64,000 nt of DNA from Zerene cesonia. Its lineage: Eukaryota > Arthropoda > Insecta > Lepidoptera > Pieridae. Below are positions 52,701-63,161 of this stretch, in pieces. The DNA is taken from the NCBI RefSeq assembly GCF_012273895.1, contig NC_052112.1:8036102-8100101 (forward strand), given 5' to 3'. How positions within the stretch are numbered: position 1 is the first letter of the stretch; each line of letters begins with the position of its first letter. The notes below the pieces were generated by a model. That model searched no databases and was not told the origin of the DNA. It worked only from the letters and a program-made list of their open reading frames with translations. The position numbers were made by a program, and so were the translations under genes.

Positions 52701-53960
52701 CTAATAACCCTGTAATTGGTATTGGAGCTCGCCGCAGCCGTAGCCGGATTACTGAACGTCTAATTGAATGCGAGGCGCTTCCTTGCTTCCACCTTGCTGC
52801 GACAGAAACGACTTAATTTTGTTGCGGTCAAGTTGCTCTGTGCACGTGCTAGCTTCGCACCCGCACGCCTCTTAATTACAACATCCCGATGAATTAAATT
52901 GCTATGGAATCCGTAGCCGAAGCTAGAGATCAAAGGCGACACCCCGACCGAATGAGACTTTGGATTTACCCGCCGCAAAGTTACGACGTTAGATAATCAT
53001 TCCGTGTCAATTAGCTAATGAAAAATAAAATAGGCACCCGGAATGTAGTAGCTTCGTAATTAAAATTACGACGGTCGTGCCTGGCGTCTGTTCGAAAATT
53101 TTATCTATTGAACTTTCTGACGAGTGTTACAAATGTCTTAATATTGTGAATTTAATCTTAATTATAATAGAATTCACCAAACCGTTGTGCTATAAATTTA
53201 CTAATCATTTTACCTAGTTTATAATTTTCTTCTATGGAAATTTTAAAAACACATTCATTCTACTTTCATGTTGGATGTAGTTTATGATTTCCGTACAAAA
53301 ATAAACACATTGATACGTTGCAGAAAGGGGATTAAATTAGCTAAATTAAACAAATATTATCGGCAAGAGTAGTTTTGTGAACTCATCTATATAAGATAGG
53401 CGCACAGGTGGTAGCAATAGCAGCAATGGCACGAACGCTGTTTGTATGGCCAATGTTTCATAGTGTTTACTAGATCGCGCAGAGCTGGAACCGAGCCAAC
53501 TAATCTCTTCCCAACAGGTAAACCAAACTCACTCGTTCTAGATGACATCACACTCGCATTAACCACTTCAACGCATCGTGAATCATTTCTCTCGAACCTC
53601 GCACCTCAAATAATTGTATTTTAATATATTAAATTATTTAGTCGACGCTCGAATATCAATATCAATGACTTTTTTCTGTATGACAATATTGAAGATTTGT
53701 GCACTCATTTACTATGTTACCTAGGCTTCGTATCACCTTTTTTTACATTAATAATGTATTTTCATCTCATCTTATGTACAAACTTGTGTAGAGACGTACT
53801 TTTTTATTTGCGGAAAATCCAGACAAGATAATACCGTAAGCCGGTCGGTAGAGGCATATGCGGCGGACAGGAGCGTGCCTTGTTATTAAGTTTTTAAACG
53901 ATTGTGTTAATTAGCGCGTTTCACGGCGGCCAGCCCTCGAGCAAATGCTGTATTGAATAA
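49070..53960 (+). promoter_or_regulatory. Cluster of GC-richer intronic islands D
   Basis: Islands lie at 49070-49260, 50440-50560, 50680-50830, 51480-51560, 52100-52340, 52680-53110 and 53840-53960. The 52680-53110 patch is the longest and contains a CACGTG E-box, an ATCAAAG TCF-like site and TTAATTA cores. No gene is seen. Function is inferred only. Confidence 0.25.
49665..49708. repeat. (CATA)n microsatellite
   Basis: Eleven uninterrupted CATA units in the giant intron. Confidence 0.97.
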
Positions 53961-54200
53961 AAAGTAATAAATGATACGTTTCTTTATTCATTAAATTTAA
54001 CGCTTAGCGCTAGTTTTAAACACGCTTATTAGAAAACTCTATATTTATGCTTTAAGTACAGTTCGTTTTATTAAAAAAATAAGTATTTTCTGTAAAATGT
54101 TTGCATGAACACTTAACAAGCATAAAAAATGATTAACTTTAATCTTACAGCCTTAGTTAGTACATTTACTAGAATTAAAATGTATTTTTGATTGTTACAG

Positions 54201-54714
54201 CAATTATTCCGATCCCAACAAGCGGCGGCGGCGGGCGGGCAGGCTGCGGCGGCGCAGCTGCAGCTGCTCCAACAGCAGCAACAACAGCAGTTCCAACTGC
54301 AGCAGCAGCTCGCCGCCCAGCAGGCGTTCACGCAGGCGCCGTACGTGATCAACGCCGGGCAGGAAGGCGCGCCGTACGTGAGCGCGCTGATCGCCGGTGT
54401 GCCGCCGTACTACGGCGTGGCGGCGCCGTGGGGCGTGTACCCCGGGCTCGTGGCGCAGCCGGCGCAGCAGCAAGCGCAGCAGCCGCGCCGGCCGCTCACG
54501 CCGGCGGGCGGCGAGCAGCAGGTGAACGGGCAGGGCCAGTACGTGATCCCGTACTACGACCCCGGCTCGCTGGTGATGGGCGCGCGCAACGGCACGCCGC
54601 TGCGGCTCGTGTCGCCGGGCGGCGTGCTGGCGCCGCGCCAGTACCCGCCCGCGCACCCCGCCGCCACGCCCGCGCCGCACCAGCCGCCGCAGCCGCAGCC
54701 GCAGCCGCAACCCG
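54201..54714 (+). CDS. pum: Pumilio, Gln/Ala-rich central exon (residues 355-526)
   Basis: It opens QLFRSQQAAAAGGQAAAAQL, followed by a poly-Gln run (QLLQQQQQQQFQLQQQ). The conserved block YVINAGQEGAPY comes next, then PPYYGVAAPWGVYPG, RRPLTP and NGTPLRLVSPGGVL. All have clear equivalents, in order, in fly Pumilio (YVINPGQEAAPY...PYYGVAPWGMYPG...RRPLTP...GTPMRLVSP). The region corresponds to the Gln/Ala-rich repression domain. The exon is very GC-rich, and the acceptor is TTGTTACAG. The donor CCCG|GTCAGT is weaker than others, and the frame stays open past it to 54914, so retained-intron products are conceivable. Confidence 0.95.
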
Positions 54715-56199
54715 GTCAGTACCACCACTCCGACCACCCCGACCACCCCGACCACCCCAAAACACGCGACCCACACGCCACACTTGCTGTGTTTACATTA
54801 CACCAAAACGATTCAATTAATTATACGAACCATCTGCGAGTGTCTGATACCAAAACGCACATATCTATTAAATTATATATCATTCAATTATCTTACTTAT
54901 ACTTTTCTTCTTAAATTATTACAATATCGAATCATTACTAAATGAAACTTATGTTTCATGAAGTTATTAATAAATTGATTGCAATTACGTACAATAAATA
55001 AAAAGAGTACCAATTTTAATAAATGTTTATCGTAATGGAATAAATCAGTGAACGAGCATCAATCTTAACTATTTGTTGTATTATTAACAAATTATAAATT
55101 CTAAAATACAAACATGAAACTTTTTATCGTTCCTGTTATAAAATTCTGGAATATTTTTATTGAACAAAGTGGTTGGTTTAAGTGGTTTTATAAACATTGA
55201 ATATGATATTATATTTATTTATTTTTTTAATTATGAAATTTATATATATCTTTATGGTCAGATAACTGACATTGATTCATTTGTGATGTTTATTGGATGA
55301 ATATTAACAATTTTTTAATCATTGATATACAACCATCTAAATTCGTTCTAATTGAATTAACCCATTCACTAAATTACTGATTTGCCTCACCTAGGCAATA
55401 GCCTACCTACAATCGGCTTACCATTTTTGTACATTTTAAGTTTTTAAACATTTTTTTACTTTTGTATATACAGGCACAACACATTTCATTAATATAAAAT
55501 AGTTTTTCTGTGTATTATTGTACATAAAAAAAAAATATTTGCTACATTTACATAGTCTAGTTATGTAGATTAGAATTTTGGTACTCATATGTATAAGTTA
55601 ATGTTTCATTGTCACGCTTTATTTTGCAGTGCGATGAAATTTTCTCATAAAGAATCTTATAAATATATACATGCGCTAAAAATATAAACAAATTAAATCT
55701 TTTTATGACATTGATAATTATTATTATTTGTAAAGTGAGGGGTTGAGTGTTTTGTTTATATTTTCGGTGAGTTCTTAGTTCTTAGATCAATCAATCTAAA
55801 TTCAATTGTGTTTAAACATGACTTAATTTATGGTCAGTGATGTGTTTTTTGATAACCTATTGTAAATATGCATCTCCGTTTATACCGGTAGTTGTACATA
55901 AGAATGTAGTTATAAGCCAGAATGGGATGATCAATTTTACTTTTATCAATTATGTAGCATTTCTATGAAAGCAGTCTGAAATTTCTGCTTATTTAACGAC
56001 AATAGTTTGAACTAAGTACGCCGTTTAAGTATGGGGTCATCAGTTAAATGAGGCCGAGTTAGCGGTGTCCGGTAACGACACGGGAATTCGCATACGGGCT
56101 CGTAGCTTCTCAGTAAAGACCAATTGGGCGCGTCACGCGACGGTTGGTCTCTGGGAGCGGCGGCAGGCAGGCTCGTGCAGCGCGGAGGTATGGTTGCAG
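54715..56199 (+). other. Intron
   Basis: 1485 nt. It starts with three tandem copies of a CGACCACCC-type unit (about 54736-54762), then AT-rich sequence, then a GC-rich 3' end (about 56040-56199). Nothing else is recognised. Confidence 0.75.
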
Positions 56200-56377
56200 G
56201 CGGCGTGGCGGCGCGGCGCGACTCGCTGGAGTTCGGCGGCGGGCCCGCGGGCGCGCTGCAGGAGTACGCGCGCAAGTGGGGGCCCTCGCCGCTGTCGCCG
56301 CCGCTCGCCGCCGCGCTCGGGCCCGTGGGCCTGCGCCCCGTCTCCGCCGCGCCCGGCGCCGAGACCGCCAAGTACAG
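56200..56377 (+). CDS. pum: Pumilio, RRDSL exon (residues 526-585)
   Basis: It encodes GGVAARRDSLEFGGGPAGAL..., then KWGPSPLSPPLAAALG and RPVSAAPGAETAKYR. RRDS and (A)APGAE-KYR are shared with human PUM1 (SRRDSL...SAAPGAEAKYR) and fly (GRRDSF...RAPGAESR). The donor is CAG|GTACCC, leaving AG for the next exon. The left edge is uncertain: acceptors at 56200 (GGTTGCAG) and 56167 (GCGGCAG) are both in phase, and the latter adds 11 residues. Neither has a strong pyrimidine tract. Confidence 0.85.
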
Positions 56378-57670
56378 GTACCCGCGCGCGCCGCCCCCTG
56401 CCGGCCGAAACGTATCAACCTTCATCTGATGGGTTCCTACGTTTCGGCTGTCAGCACCGACAGTCAGTAAACCAGTTTAAGGCTACGGTGATCGAAATCT
56501 GAACGTTTTAGTCTAGAAACTCAAAGATACTTTCGCCAAATTTGCATTGTGAGACGAAAATAGCATTATATTTGTCATCACGGTTTGTGGAAGAATCAAA
56601 CGAAAATTTATTCGGAAATTCGACAAACTGAATATTAATTACATAAATAGATTTATCGTCACTATCCCACTGCTGTCAATCTATATGCTCATAATCTTGG
56701 TCCTGCCTAATGCCTGGTTCTATAGCATATGGTGCCATAAAATTCTCCTGGTCTTATTAAACTTACGATGGTTTCAGTCGGGAGTCCACTTAGATTTTTA
56801 GCTATAACTCTTTGAACATTTAACAAACTGGCCACCCTAATTCCATTTTAGTTCAGGAACTTTATTGTAAACATCGATTGTTTTGTGTTCTGGACACAGT
56901 TTTGAATCCAGGGGCAAAAGATTTGTCACCCATGTGCGTAGAATTTGAATCTTAATAGTTTTTAATTGTTATAACGCAAACATTTACCAACCAAACAAAG
57001 TTTTGATGGATTATTCTGTTCAATATAATTCATTAATCATCATGTTTTTTAATTAAAAGAACAAAATATGAATTTATACCAATAGATATTGTGATGGGCC
57101 AAAATTTAAGATAAGAGCGATGCCACGAAATATAGCATGACAGAAACCAATCTTGTACAAAGTGAAATCTAACGTTAATTAAAAATTTGTTCTGGCACTT
57201 GATTTCGGAATTAAAAGCTATTTTTATGTCCCAAATTTTGTGAATTTCCTTTCCTTTTATTTTGTTACAGTTTATTATCTACTATAGTTTGCCGAGTTTA
57301 ATTTTCCTTCGAATTCTTCCTAAGTTTAAATATTGCATGTACATATTTCATACATTTAATTACATCTCTCACAATGGATTAAATTATAAACATAATCCAT
57401 GATGGGACTTGTAAACGCGCAATAATAATCAAATCTCAATTACATAAGACGGTGTGGTGTGGTGTCGGCTTCCACCACTGTCTGTTACAATGTATATATA
57501 TAGTTTTGTATATTTTGTCTGTGTCCTAGATGGCCTCAGTGGCATGTACAAATGTACCAATATAATTTTCAGCATGCGCATACCTATATCTTGAATTCGA
57601 TAGAAACGTGCTTTATTTCCGATACGTGATTTGGATTGATTTTAAAATTGTGTTATTATTTGCATTACAG
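56378..57670 (+). other. Intron
   Basis: 1293 nt, AT-rich, ending TTTGCATTACAG. No other signal is seen. Confidence 0.8.
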
Positions 57671-57771
57671 AGCCGTCAGCAGTTTAGCACAAGGTTTAAC
57701 GTCAAATGGCGGAATGTTCGGATCATCATCTTCGTTATTGAGCAAACTGAGTGGCGTCGGAACCATCTCAG
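57671..57771 (+). CDS. pum: Pumilio, Ser-rich linker exon (residues 585-619)
   Basis: It encodes AVSSLAQGLTSNGGMFGSSS then SLLSKLSGVGTIS. It corresponds to the Ser-rich ASSLF...SSSTLF stretch before the PUF domain in PUM1 and to NNMFGSNSSIFSNPL in the fly. The acceptor is CATTACAG and the donor is TCAG|GTTGGT. Codon usage is balanced rather than GC-extreme. Confidence 0.88.
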
Positions 57772-59999
57772 GTTGGTACGGGGCCACATTGGCCCGCCTC
57801 ACATGCCCGTTGACACTTTATCACAGACATTATGTCGACAGAAGTAGTTCACGCCTACCTCTAAACTTTGATAGTAAAATCATATATTCCCCACCTTGTG
57901 AAATCGGTTTTTTCCATATTTTCTACATCTAATATGAGTCATAATGCGCCACTAGATCTAAACTTGCGGTTTAATACTTGCATCACATTAAGACTGACTT
58001 ACGTAAACACGATAGATTTGTATCAATCATAATTTTATGCGCCACATAGCAATGGGTTCAATCACATCACACATACTTTTCTTTAGAAACATTTTCAATT
58101 CAGTATGTAATGATATATAGATACATCATTGGAAAAAAACCGATTAACGTGAGGGATTTATTCTTAGTAACTCAATTATTATTATGGATTAGCCTATTAT
58201 TGTATACAACAATAATTGGCATACGTATTAAGTGATTCAACTTTAATTAAAACGTTACTTTATTACGTTTTGAAAATAAATTTGTATATGTATTTAAAAA
58301 AATAAAATCCTAGTCAGGTAAATCATGTGATAAAGAAATATAGTTCATCATAACAGTAAAGTAATTTATCTTTACTTCACTACATAGTATAACACAAAAT
58401 CACTTTCTCTGTCCTTTATCCCTATATATGCTTAAATCTTTAAAGCTACACAACGGATTTGGATGAGGATTTTTTAAATAGATAGTGATTCAAGAGGAAG
58501 GTTTATATGTACAATAACATCTATTAAAACTGCTCTGAATTTACCGCGTGCGAAACCGCGGGCAAAAGCTAGTATATTATAAACAGATAGTGTGTGAATT
58601 TGTGACCCGGGCTAGTAAAGGTTCTAGGTAATTAGAGTACTCATAATTACCATAAAAGTCCGCAACACAATATGTTCAACATATATATTTTTTTTATTAT
58701 TGACAAATTAAAATGTCCGTCGAAAATATAGATCATTAATTGTAATTTAGTTTCTAATCCTTATCCAAATAAATAACTTTATATTTAAGGTTGATTTGGT
58801 AGCTGCTGTATAGGCGAATTACAGCGAGACTATTATTTTTTATAAGGGACAAAAACAGTTTAGATTTGAATAACTAAAAGACAAAAACAACGACAAAAAT
58901 TCACAAAAGCATAACCCCAGACGAAATCCACATATAAAACTGACAGACTTAAATAACAGCAGTTGATTATCCAAACGATATTTACACTCCTACCGTTGTA
59001 GGAAATCGTGAGATATTATGATTAAAGTTTATCTAAAAGTGATCTTCTTAAACGGTAGCAACAGTAACAAGCTTGTAACATGAGTTTTGACATCATTGAA
59101 GTAGCATCTTTTGATAAAAAACGTTTTTGTAATTGCTGTGCAAATTATTTCTTATATTAAAAATTATACTATAAAACCTCCAATGTAAATTTCATTGCGA
59201 TAAATAAGAATTAAACGTAAAAATATGTCAATGTTTAATCTTAATAGCTGTTGTAGTTAGTGATAAATGTGAAGCAGTTAAACATTAATCAGTTTAGCCC
59301 ACAAATAATGATCCAATTTTTTTTATTTTTGAATTATTTTTAAATATTGAACCGCTATATACTAAACTAATTATTAATATTTTGTTCGCGCACCCTTTAA
59401 ATTCAGATTAGTTTAATAGATATTTTTATACATGAAAACCTGCCTTTTGAAACAATCTAAAAAAAACATCAAAATATGTTGTGTACTTTTATAGATTTAA
59501 TCATACATGCATACATAGGGACAGACGCGGGACTTTGCTTTATACCAAGTAGTGAGACAGGCTATATACAGAATTTAGAGAAGTATTTATGGTGAAAAAT
59601 TGATATCATAGTGATTTGTCATTACCTAAAATTATTAAATGTTTTCGGTTGACCCTTCGTTTTACCTTAATAAATAAAACCTATAACATAAACTATGATA
59701 CAAAGCTCATTGACTCATTAACAGATGTCCATAAAAAAAAAAATTAGCAGAGCATAATAATTGGCGTAATGATCTAGACTGGCTTTTACATCTGAGTTTT
59801 GTTGTAAATTCTGGAAAACGTATCTTGTGATGAACACTTTCTGTTTACTTTTAAGTTGAAGTAGTGATTAAGGCGTGTATTTACAAAAAAGCTTGTTTAT
59901 TAAATATCTGCTTTCCATAGTACAAACTTAGCTCGGTTCAGGAATAAATGGTTTTGTGTGAAATGTCAAAAGATATTAATTATGGAAACTGTGTTCCAG
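57772..59999 (+). other. Intron
   Basis: 2228 nt, AT-rich, with one Helitron-like element (58419-58572). At its 3' end an ATG (59948) is in frame with the following exon. See findings. Confidence 0.75.
58419..58572 (+). mobile_element. Short Helitron-like element, second subfamily
   Basis: It begins TCCCTATATATGCTTAAATC after an A and ends GGCAAAAGCTAG before a T. A CCGCG-TGCGAAAC-CGCGG hairpin stands just before CTAG. Its interior, ACACAACGGATTTGGATGAG, differs from the 4259/41217 family. It is 154 bp and non-coding. Confidence 0.7.
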
Positions 60000-60201
60000 A
60001 ACTGGTCGGCGGCGGGGTGGGCGTGGGCGTGGGCGTCGGGTCGGTGGGGGTGGGCTCGGTAGGCGCGCTGGTGGGCGACAAGCCGGCCGCGGGCCGCTCG
60101 CGCCTATTGGAGGACTTCCGCAACAACCGCATCCCCAACCTGCAGCTGCGCGAGCTCGCCAACCACATCGTCGAGTTCTCGCAGGACCAGCACGGCTCGA
60201 G
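60000..60201 (+). CDS. pum: Pumilio, Gly-Val tract and start of the PUF domain (residues 619-686)
   Basis: It starts ELVGGGVGVGVGVGSVGVGS, encoded by GTGGGC hexamers, and passes directly into GRSRLLEDFRNNRIPNLQLR, the invariant entry to the animal PUF domain (R1'), then ELANHIVEFSQDQHGS. Repeat 1 recognition residues are S685 and R686, with Q689 in the next exon (predicted to read A). The acceptor is GTGTTCCAG and the donor is GAG|GTAAAC. It is very GC-rich. Confidence 0.95.
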
Positions 60202-60713
60202 GTAAACATCCCCTACCATGTCCCTCATATCTTACTTTATCTTTGTCATGTTTGCAGATTTCACCACTATTAAATTGTGTAATATTTATTATTTTAAATT
60301 TTTTATTAAAAATTAAAATCCTATCATCTAATGTGTCCCTTGACGTCATGATTCTATAAATATTTTCACCTACTATTAAAATTCTGCACCTTTGTCAGGC
60401 AAGTTAGAGAAAGTTGGGAATAAATGTACTGAATTGCATATAATGGATGAGAGAATATAACGTAAAAAAAATATTTGTTGTATGTAATAATACATAATGG
60501 TTATTTAGTTTCGTATTTTATTTTATTGCACGATTATAAGCTTTTATTTAATCTAAAAGCCTTGGAAATAATTATGAATTTAAGCAAGCCATCAATCAGT
60601 ATTTTATCAATTACTGACTTATTAAAAAAAAGGGCTAGGTTAAATTCCAAATTACTGAAAAAATATTTAATATTCATGTATATGTTTTCATAATAAAATA
60701 TTGACAATTTCAG
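60202..60713 (+). other. Intron
   Basis: 512 nt, AT-rich, ending ACAATTTCAG. Nothing else is seen. Confidence 0.85.
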
Positions 60714-60882
60714 GTTTATACAGCAAAAGTTAGAGCGCGCCACAAATCAGGAAAAGCAAATGGTGTTTAATGAGATAATTGGCGCGGCGTACAGTCTAAT
60801 GACGGATGTTTTTGGAAATTATGTGATACAGAAATTCTTTGAGTTTGGCACGCCTGAACAGAAGACGACGTTAGCGCAAAAA
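60714..60882 (+). CDS. pum: Pumilio PUF repeats 1-2 (residues 686-742)
   Basis: It encodes FIQQKLERATNQEKQMVFNE, then AAYSLMTDVFGNYVIQKFFE and FGTPEQKTTLAQK. It is nearly identical to fly Pumilio here. Repeat 2 carries N721, Y722 and Q725, the code for U. It is notably AT-richer than the flanking PUF exons (GCG mixed with TTT/AAA codons). The acceptor is ATTTCAG and the donor is AAA|GTATGT. Confidence 0.97.
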
Positions 60883-61203
60883 GTATGTATCGGATTTAAT
60901 AGAATTATGTATTAACAACATAAGGTCTTATTTAAATATCGAGTAATAAGTTCATGGATATCTAAAATGTCTTTTTTTGTTTTGCTTTTATTAATGTAAA
61001 ATTAAACATCCTTCAAAGATGTAATATACATAGTCATTGTGTGTGTATGTTATAACAGTGCTATTTTCAGTCATTTTTCTCTACTAAGCCTCTAACTTTC
61101 GTTCACTACTAGCACTATGGCACTCAATTAATTTACATACACAGATACTATGTACGTAGGGAAGTCATTTTTTTAGCTATAGTAAGTGTTGATTGTCCAA
61201 CAG
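60883..61203 (+). other. Intron
   Basis: 321-nt AT-rich intron ending TGTCCAACAG. No other signal is seen. Confidence 0.85.
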
Positions 61204-61362
61204 GTGAGAGGGCATGTGCTGGCGTTGGCACTGCAGATGTACGGGTGCCGCGTCATCCAGAAGGCGCTCGAGTCCATCCCGCCCGAGCAACAGCAGGAGG
61301 TGGTGCGCGAGCTCGACGGGCACGTGCTCAAGTGCGTCAAGGACCAAAACGGGAACCACGTG
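61204..61362 (+). CDS. pum: Pumilio PUF repeats 3-4 (residues 743-795)
   Basis: It encodes VRGHVLALALQMYGCRVIQK, then ALESIPPEQQQEVVRELDG and HVLKCVKDQNGNHV. Repeat 3 has C757, R758 and Q761 (reads A). Repeat 4 has N793 and H794, with Q797 across the junction (reads U). The donor is GTG|GTGAGT, cutting between the two valines of NHVVQ. It is GC-rich. Confidence 0.97.
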
Positions 61363-61527
61363 GTGAGTGTGTACGACACGCAATATTATTTAAGGTTAAT
61401 GCAATGCGCCTCCTTACGATATAGTTCCATTTGCTAATTTAAAAATACCAACCTGAATAGATTATTATGAACCAAATTATTTATAACAAAGACAGATGAT
61501 AAAAAATAGGTAATGAACGAATTTCAG

Positions 61528-61722
61528 GTTCAAAAGTGCATCGAATGTGTGGAGCCGAGTGCGTTGCAGTTTATAATAAACGCGTTCGCGGGGCAAGTGT
61601 ACGCGCTGTCGACGCATCCGTACGGCTGCCGCGTGATCCAGCGCATCCTCGAGCACTGCACGCCCGAGCAGACCGCGCCCGTGCTGGCCGAGCTGCACGC
61701 GCACACCGACCAGCTCATACAG
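61528..61722 (+). CDS. pum: Pumilio PUF repeats 4-5 (residues 796-860)
   Basis: It encodes VQKCIECVEPSALQFIINAF, then GQVYALSTHPYGCRVIQRIL and HCTPEQTAPVLAELHAHTDQ. Repeat 5 has C829, R830 and Q833, which in PUM reads the variable fourth/fifth base region. The acceptor is AATTTCAG and the donor is CAG|GTGACC. Confidence 0.97.
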
Positions 61723-62091
61723 GTGACCGCTGCGCGCACGCAACTTTAGGTTTAGGCGGGTCCACCCGGACGAGTAGCCTCGCGAGGCTCGCGACCCTTT
61801 GGACCGGCCTTTTATAATAATGTAGCGCGCGAGTAATTACATGTAGCATTTGATTCATGACGTGTTGATACAATTAGAGCAAAATAGCGTTAGCCGCATT
61901 TCCATTACATCAAACCTTGTCTAGACGGAAGGTCAGTATAGATAACAAATTATAGACTACCTAATATGGCTTCTTATTTCATTTGATTTGATTTTCTTCA
62001 GCTATGTTGTTTTTTGAAAAAAGTATTTATTTCTGTTATAAATAAATCATATTGAGGCCATGTGTTGATGTGTATCTGTACGTGCGCTCAG
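61723..62091 (+). other. Intron
   Basis: 369 nt. The first 100 nt are GC-rich, then AT-rich, with the acceptor GTGCGCTCAG. Nothing else is seen. Confidence 0.8.
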
Positions 62092-62297
62092 GACCAGTAC
62101 GGCAACTACGTGGTGCAGCACGTGCTGGAGCACGGCGCGGCGGAGGACCGCGCGCGGCTGGTGGCGGCGGTGCGCGGCAAGGTGCTGCAGCTGTCGCAGC
62201 ACAAGTTCGCCTCCAACGTGGTGGAGAAGTGCGTCTCGCACGCCACGCGCAACGAGCGCGCGCTGCTCATCGACGAGCTGTGCGGCTTCAACGACAA
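62092..62297 (+). CDS. pum: Pumilio PUF repeats 6-7 (residues 861-929)
   Basis: It encodes DQYGNYVVQHVLEHGAAEDR, then VRGKVLQLSQHKFASNVVEK and CVSHATRNERALLIDEL. Repeat 6 has N865, Y866 and Q869 (U). Repeat 7 has S901, N902 and E905, the single SxxE-type repeat that reads G in UGUA. The exon has extreme GC3. The acceptor is GCTCAG and the donor is CAA|GTGAGC, leaving two bases. Confidence 0.97.
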
Positions 62298-62656
62298 GTG
62301 AGCAATACTCGTACAATATCATTGTTGATGCTTATTCAGTGCGATATCTATTACATTTATACATTAATATCGGCCCGCCCAAGCTTCGCCCGTGGTACAT
62401 ATATAGCCTAAAGCCTCCCTCCATAAATGAGCTATCTGAAACTAAATGAATTTTTCAAAACGGACCAGTTGTTCCTGAGATTAGCGCGTTCAAACAAACA
62501 AACAGACATACTCTTCAGCTTTATAACATTAATATAGATGTGTGTTCCATAGTTATTTGAAGAGTTTTTGTAAAGAAATGAGAGAAATGTAATTTTGATT
62601 CTTTGTAATACGGCGATGAAATTTAATTAAAATGTTTTTAATGACCTTTGTTGCAG
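62298..62656 (+). other. Intron
   Basis: 359 nt, about half of it made of the Helitron-like repeat at 62371-62538. It ends TTTGTTGCAG. Confidence 0.8.
62371..62538 (-). mobile_element. Helitron-like repeat, 3'-truncated
   Basis: On the minus strand it starts TCTATATTAATGTTATAAAG after an A. It carries the familiar GAACGCGCTAATCTCAGGAA CAACTGGTCCG block of Lepidopteran repeats and ends in GGGCGGGCCG without a CTAG terminus. It sits inside a 359-nt intron between PUF repeats 7 and 8. Confidence 0.6.
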
Positions 62657-62888
62657 CGCTCTCCACGTTATGATGAAAGATCAGTACGCTAATTACGTAG
62701 TGCAGAAAATGATAGACGTGGCGGAGCCGACGCAACGCAAGGTGTTGATGCACAAGATCCGGCCGCACATCGGGTCGCTGCGCAAGTACACGTACGGCAA
62801 GCACATAATCGCCAAGCTGGAGAAGTTCTTCATGAAGGCACCCGAGCTGGGCCCCATCGGGCCGCCGCCGCCCAACCCGGTCCTGTAG
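62657..62888 (+). CDS. pum: Pumilio PUF repeat 8 and C terminus (residues 929-1005, stop)
   Basis: It encodes NALHVMMKDQYANYVVQKMI, then DVAEPTQRKVLMHKIRPHIG and LRKYTYGKHIIAKLEKFFMK, ending PELGPIGPPPPNPVL and TAG. Repeat 8 has N941, Y942 and Q945 (reads the first U). The RKYTYGKHI segment is the closing R8' helix. The tail after the PUF domain is short and Pro-rich, close to the vertebrate form (DLGPICGPPNGII) and much shorter than the long fly tail. The acceptor is TTTGTTGCAG. Confidence 0.97.
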
Positions 62889-63161
62889 GGGCCGCGCGCC
62901 CCGCCGGCCCGCGCCGCCCGCGCCGCCCGCGCCGCCCCCGCCCGCACCGCACCGCATACTGCGACCCGCTCTCCTTTATTTGAAGCGAACTAGTCGCTTT
63001 TATAGTGTATCGATATGAGATTATTTATTACTTGTGAATTGGAAACGTACACTGCATCGACAGTGTTTAATGAAATTTAATGTGATTCATGAAGCGCGTT
63101 TACGGAGAGTTGCACGGTAGTCCTCGTTATGACATTAGGGTTAAATGAAACGATGCTGTTA

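Larger units (their letters stand above)
14169..54200 (+). other. Giant (about 40 kb) pumilio intron
   Basis: It splits FDVQ from QLFRSQ in phase 0. It is mostly AT-rich. It contains the repeat copies at 14407, 15261, 16328 and 43178, and Helitron-like copies at 41217 and 46596. It also holds an (AT)n tract (38477-38516), a (CATA)n tract (49665-49708), the alternative first exon at 39818, and many GC-richer islands listed separately. Open frames inside it, such as 35722-36054 and 36968-37306, have no recognisable domains and I do not call them genes. Large introns with alternative promoters are typical of pum in insects (family knowledge). Confidence 0.9.

Noticed and set aside
54204..54776. 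A 190-aa open frame on the minus strand opposite the Gln/Ala exon, and a 210-aa frame in another plus frame (54188-54820)
   Set aside because: They are by-products of extreme GC content. Compositions are Arg/Leu/Ala/Gly only, and the frame encoding the recognised Pumilio motifs is the real one.
56012..56425. Minus-strand open frame of 137 aa and alternative plus frames
   Set aside because: They overlap the RRDSL exon, are low-complexity Ala/Pro/Arg/Gly, and show no domain.
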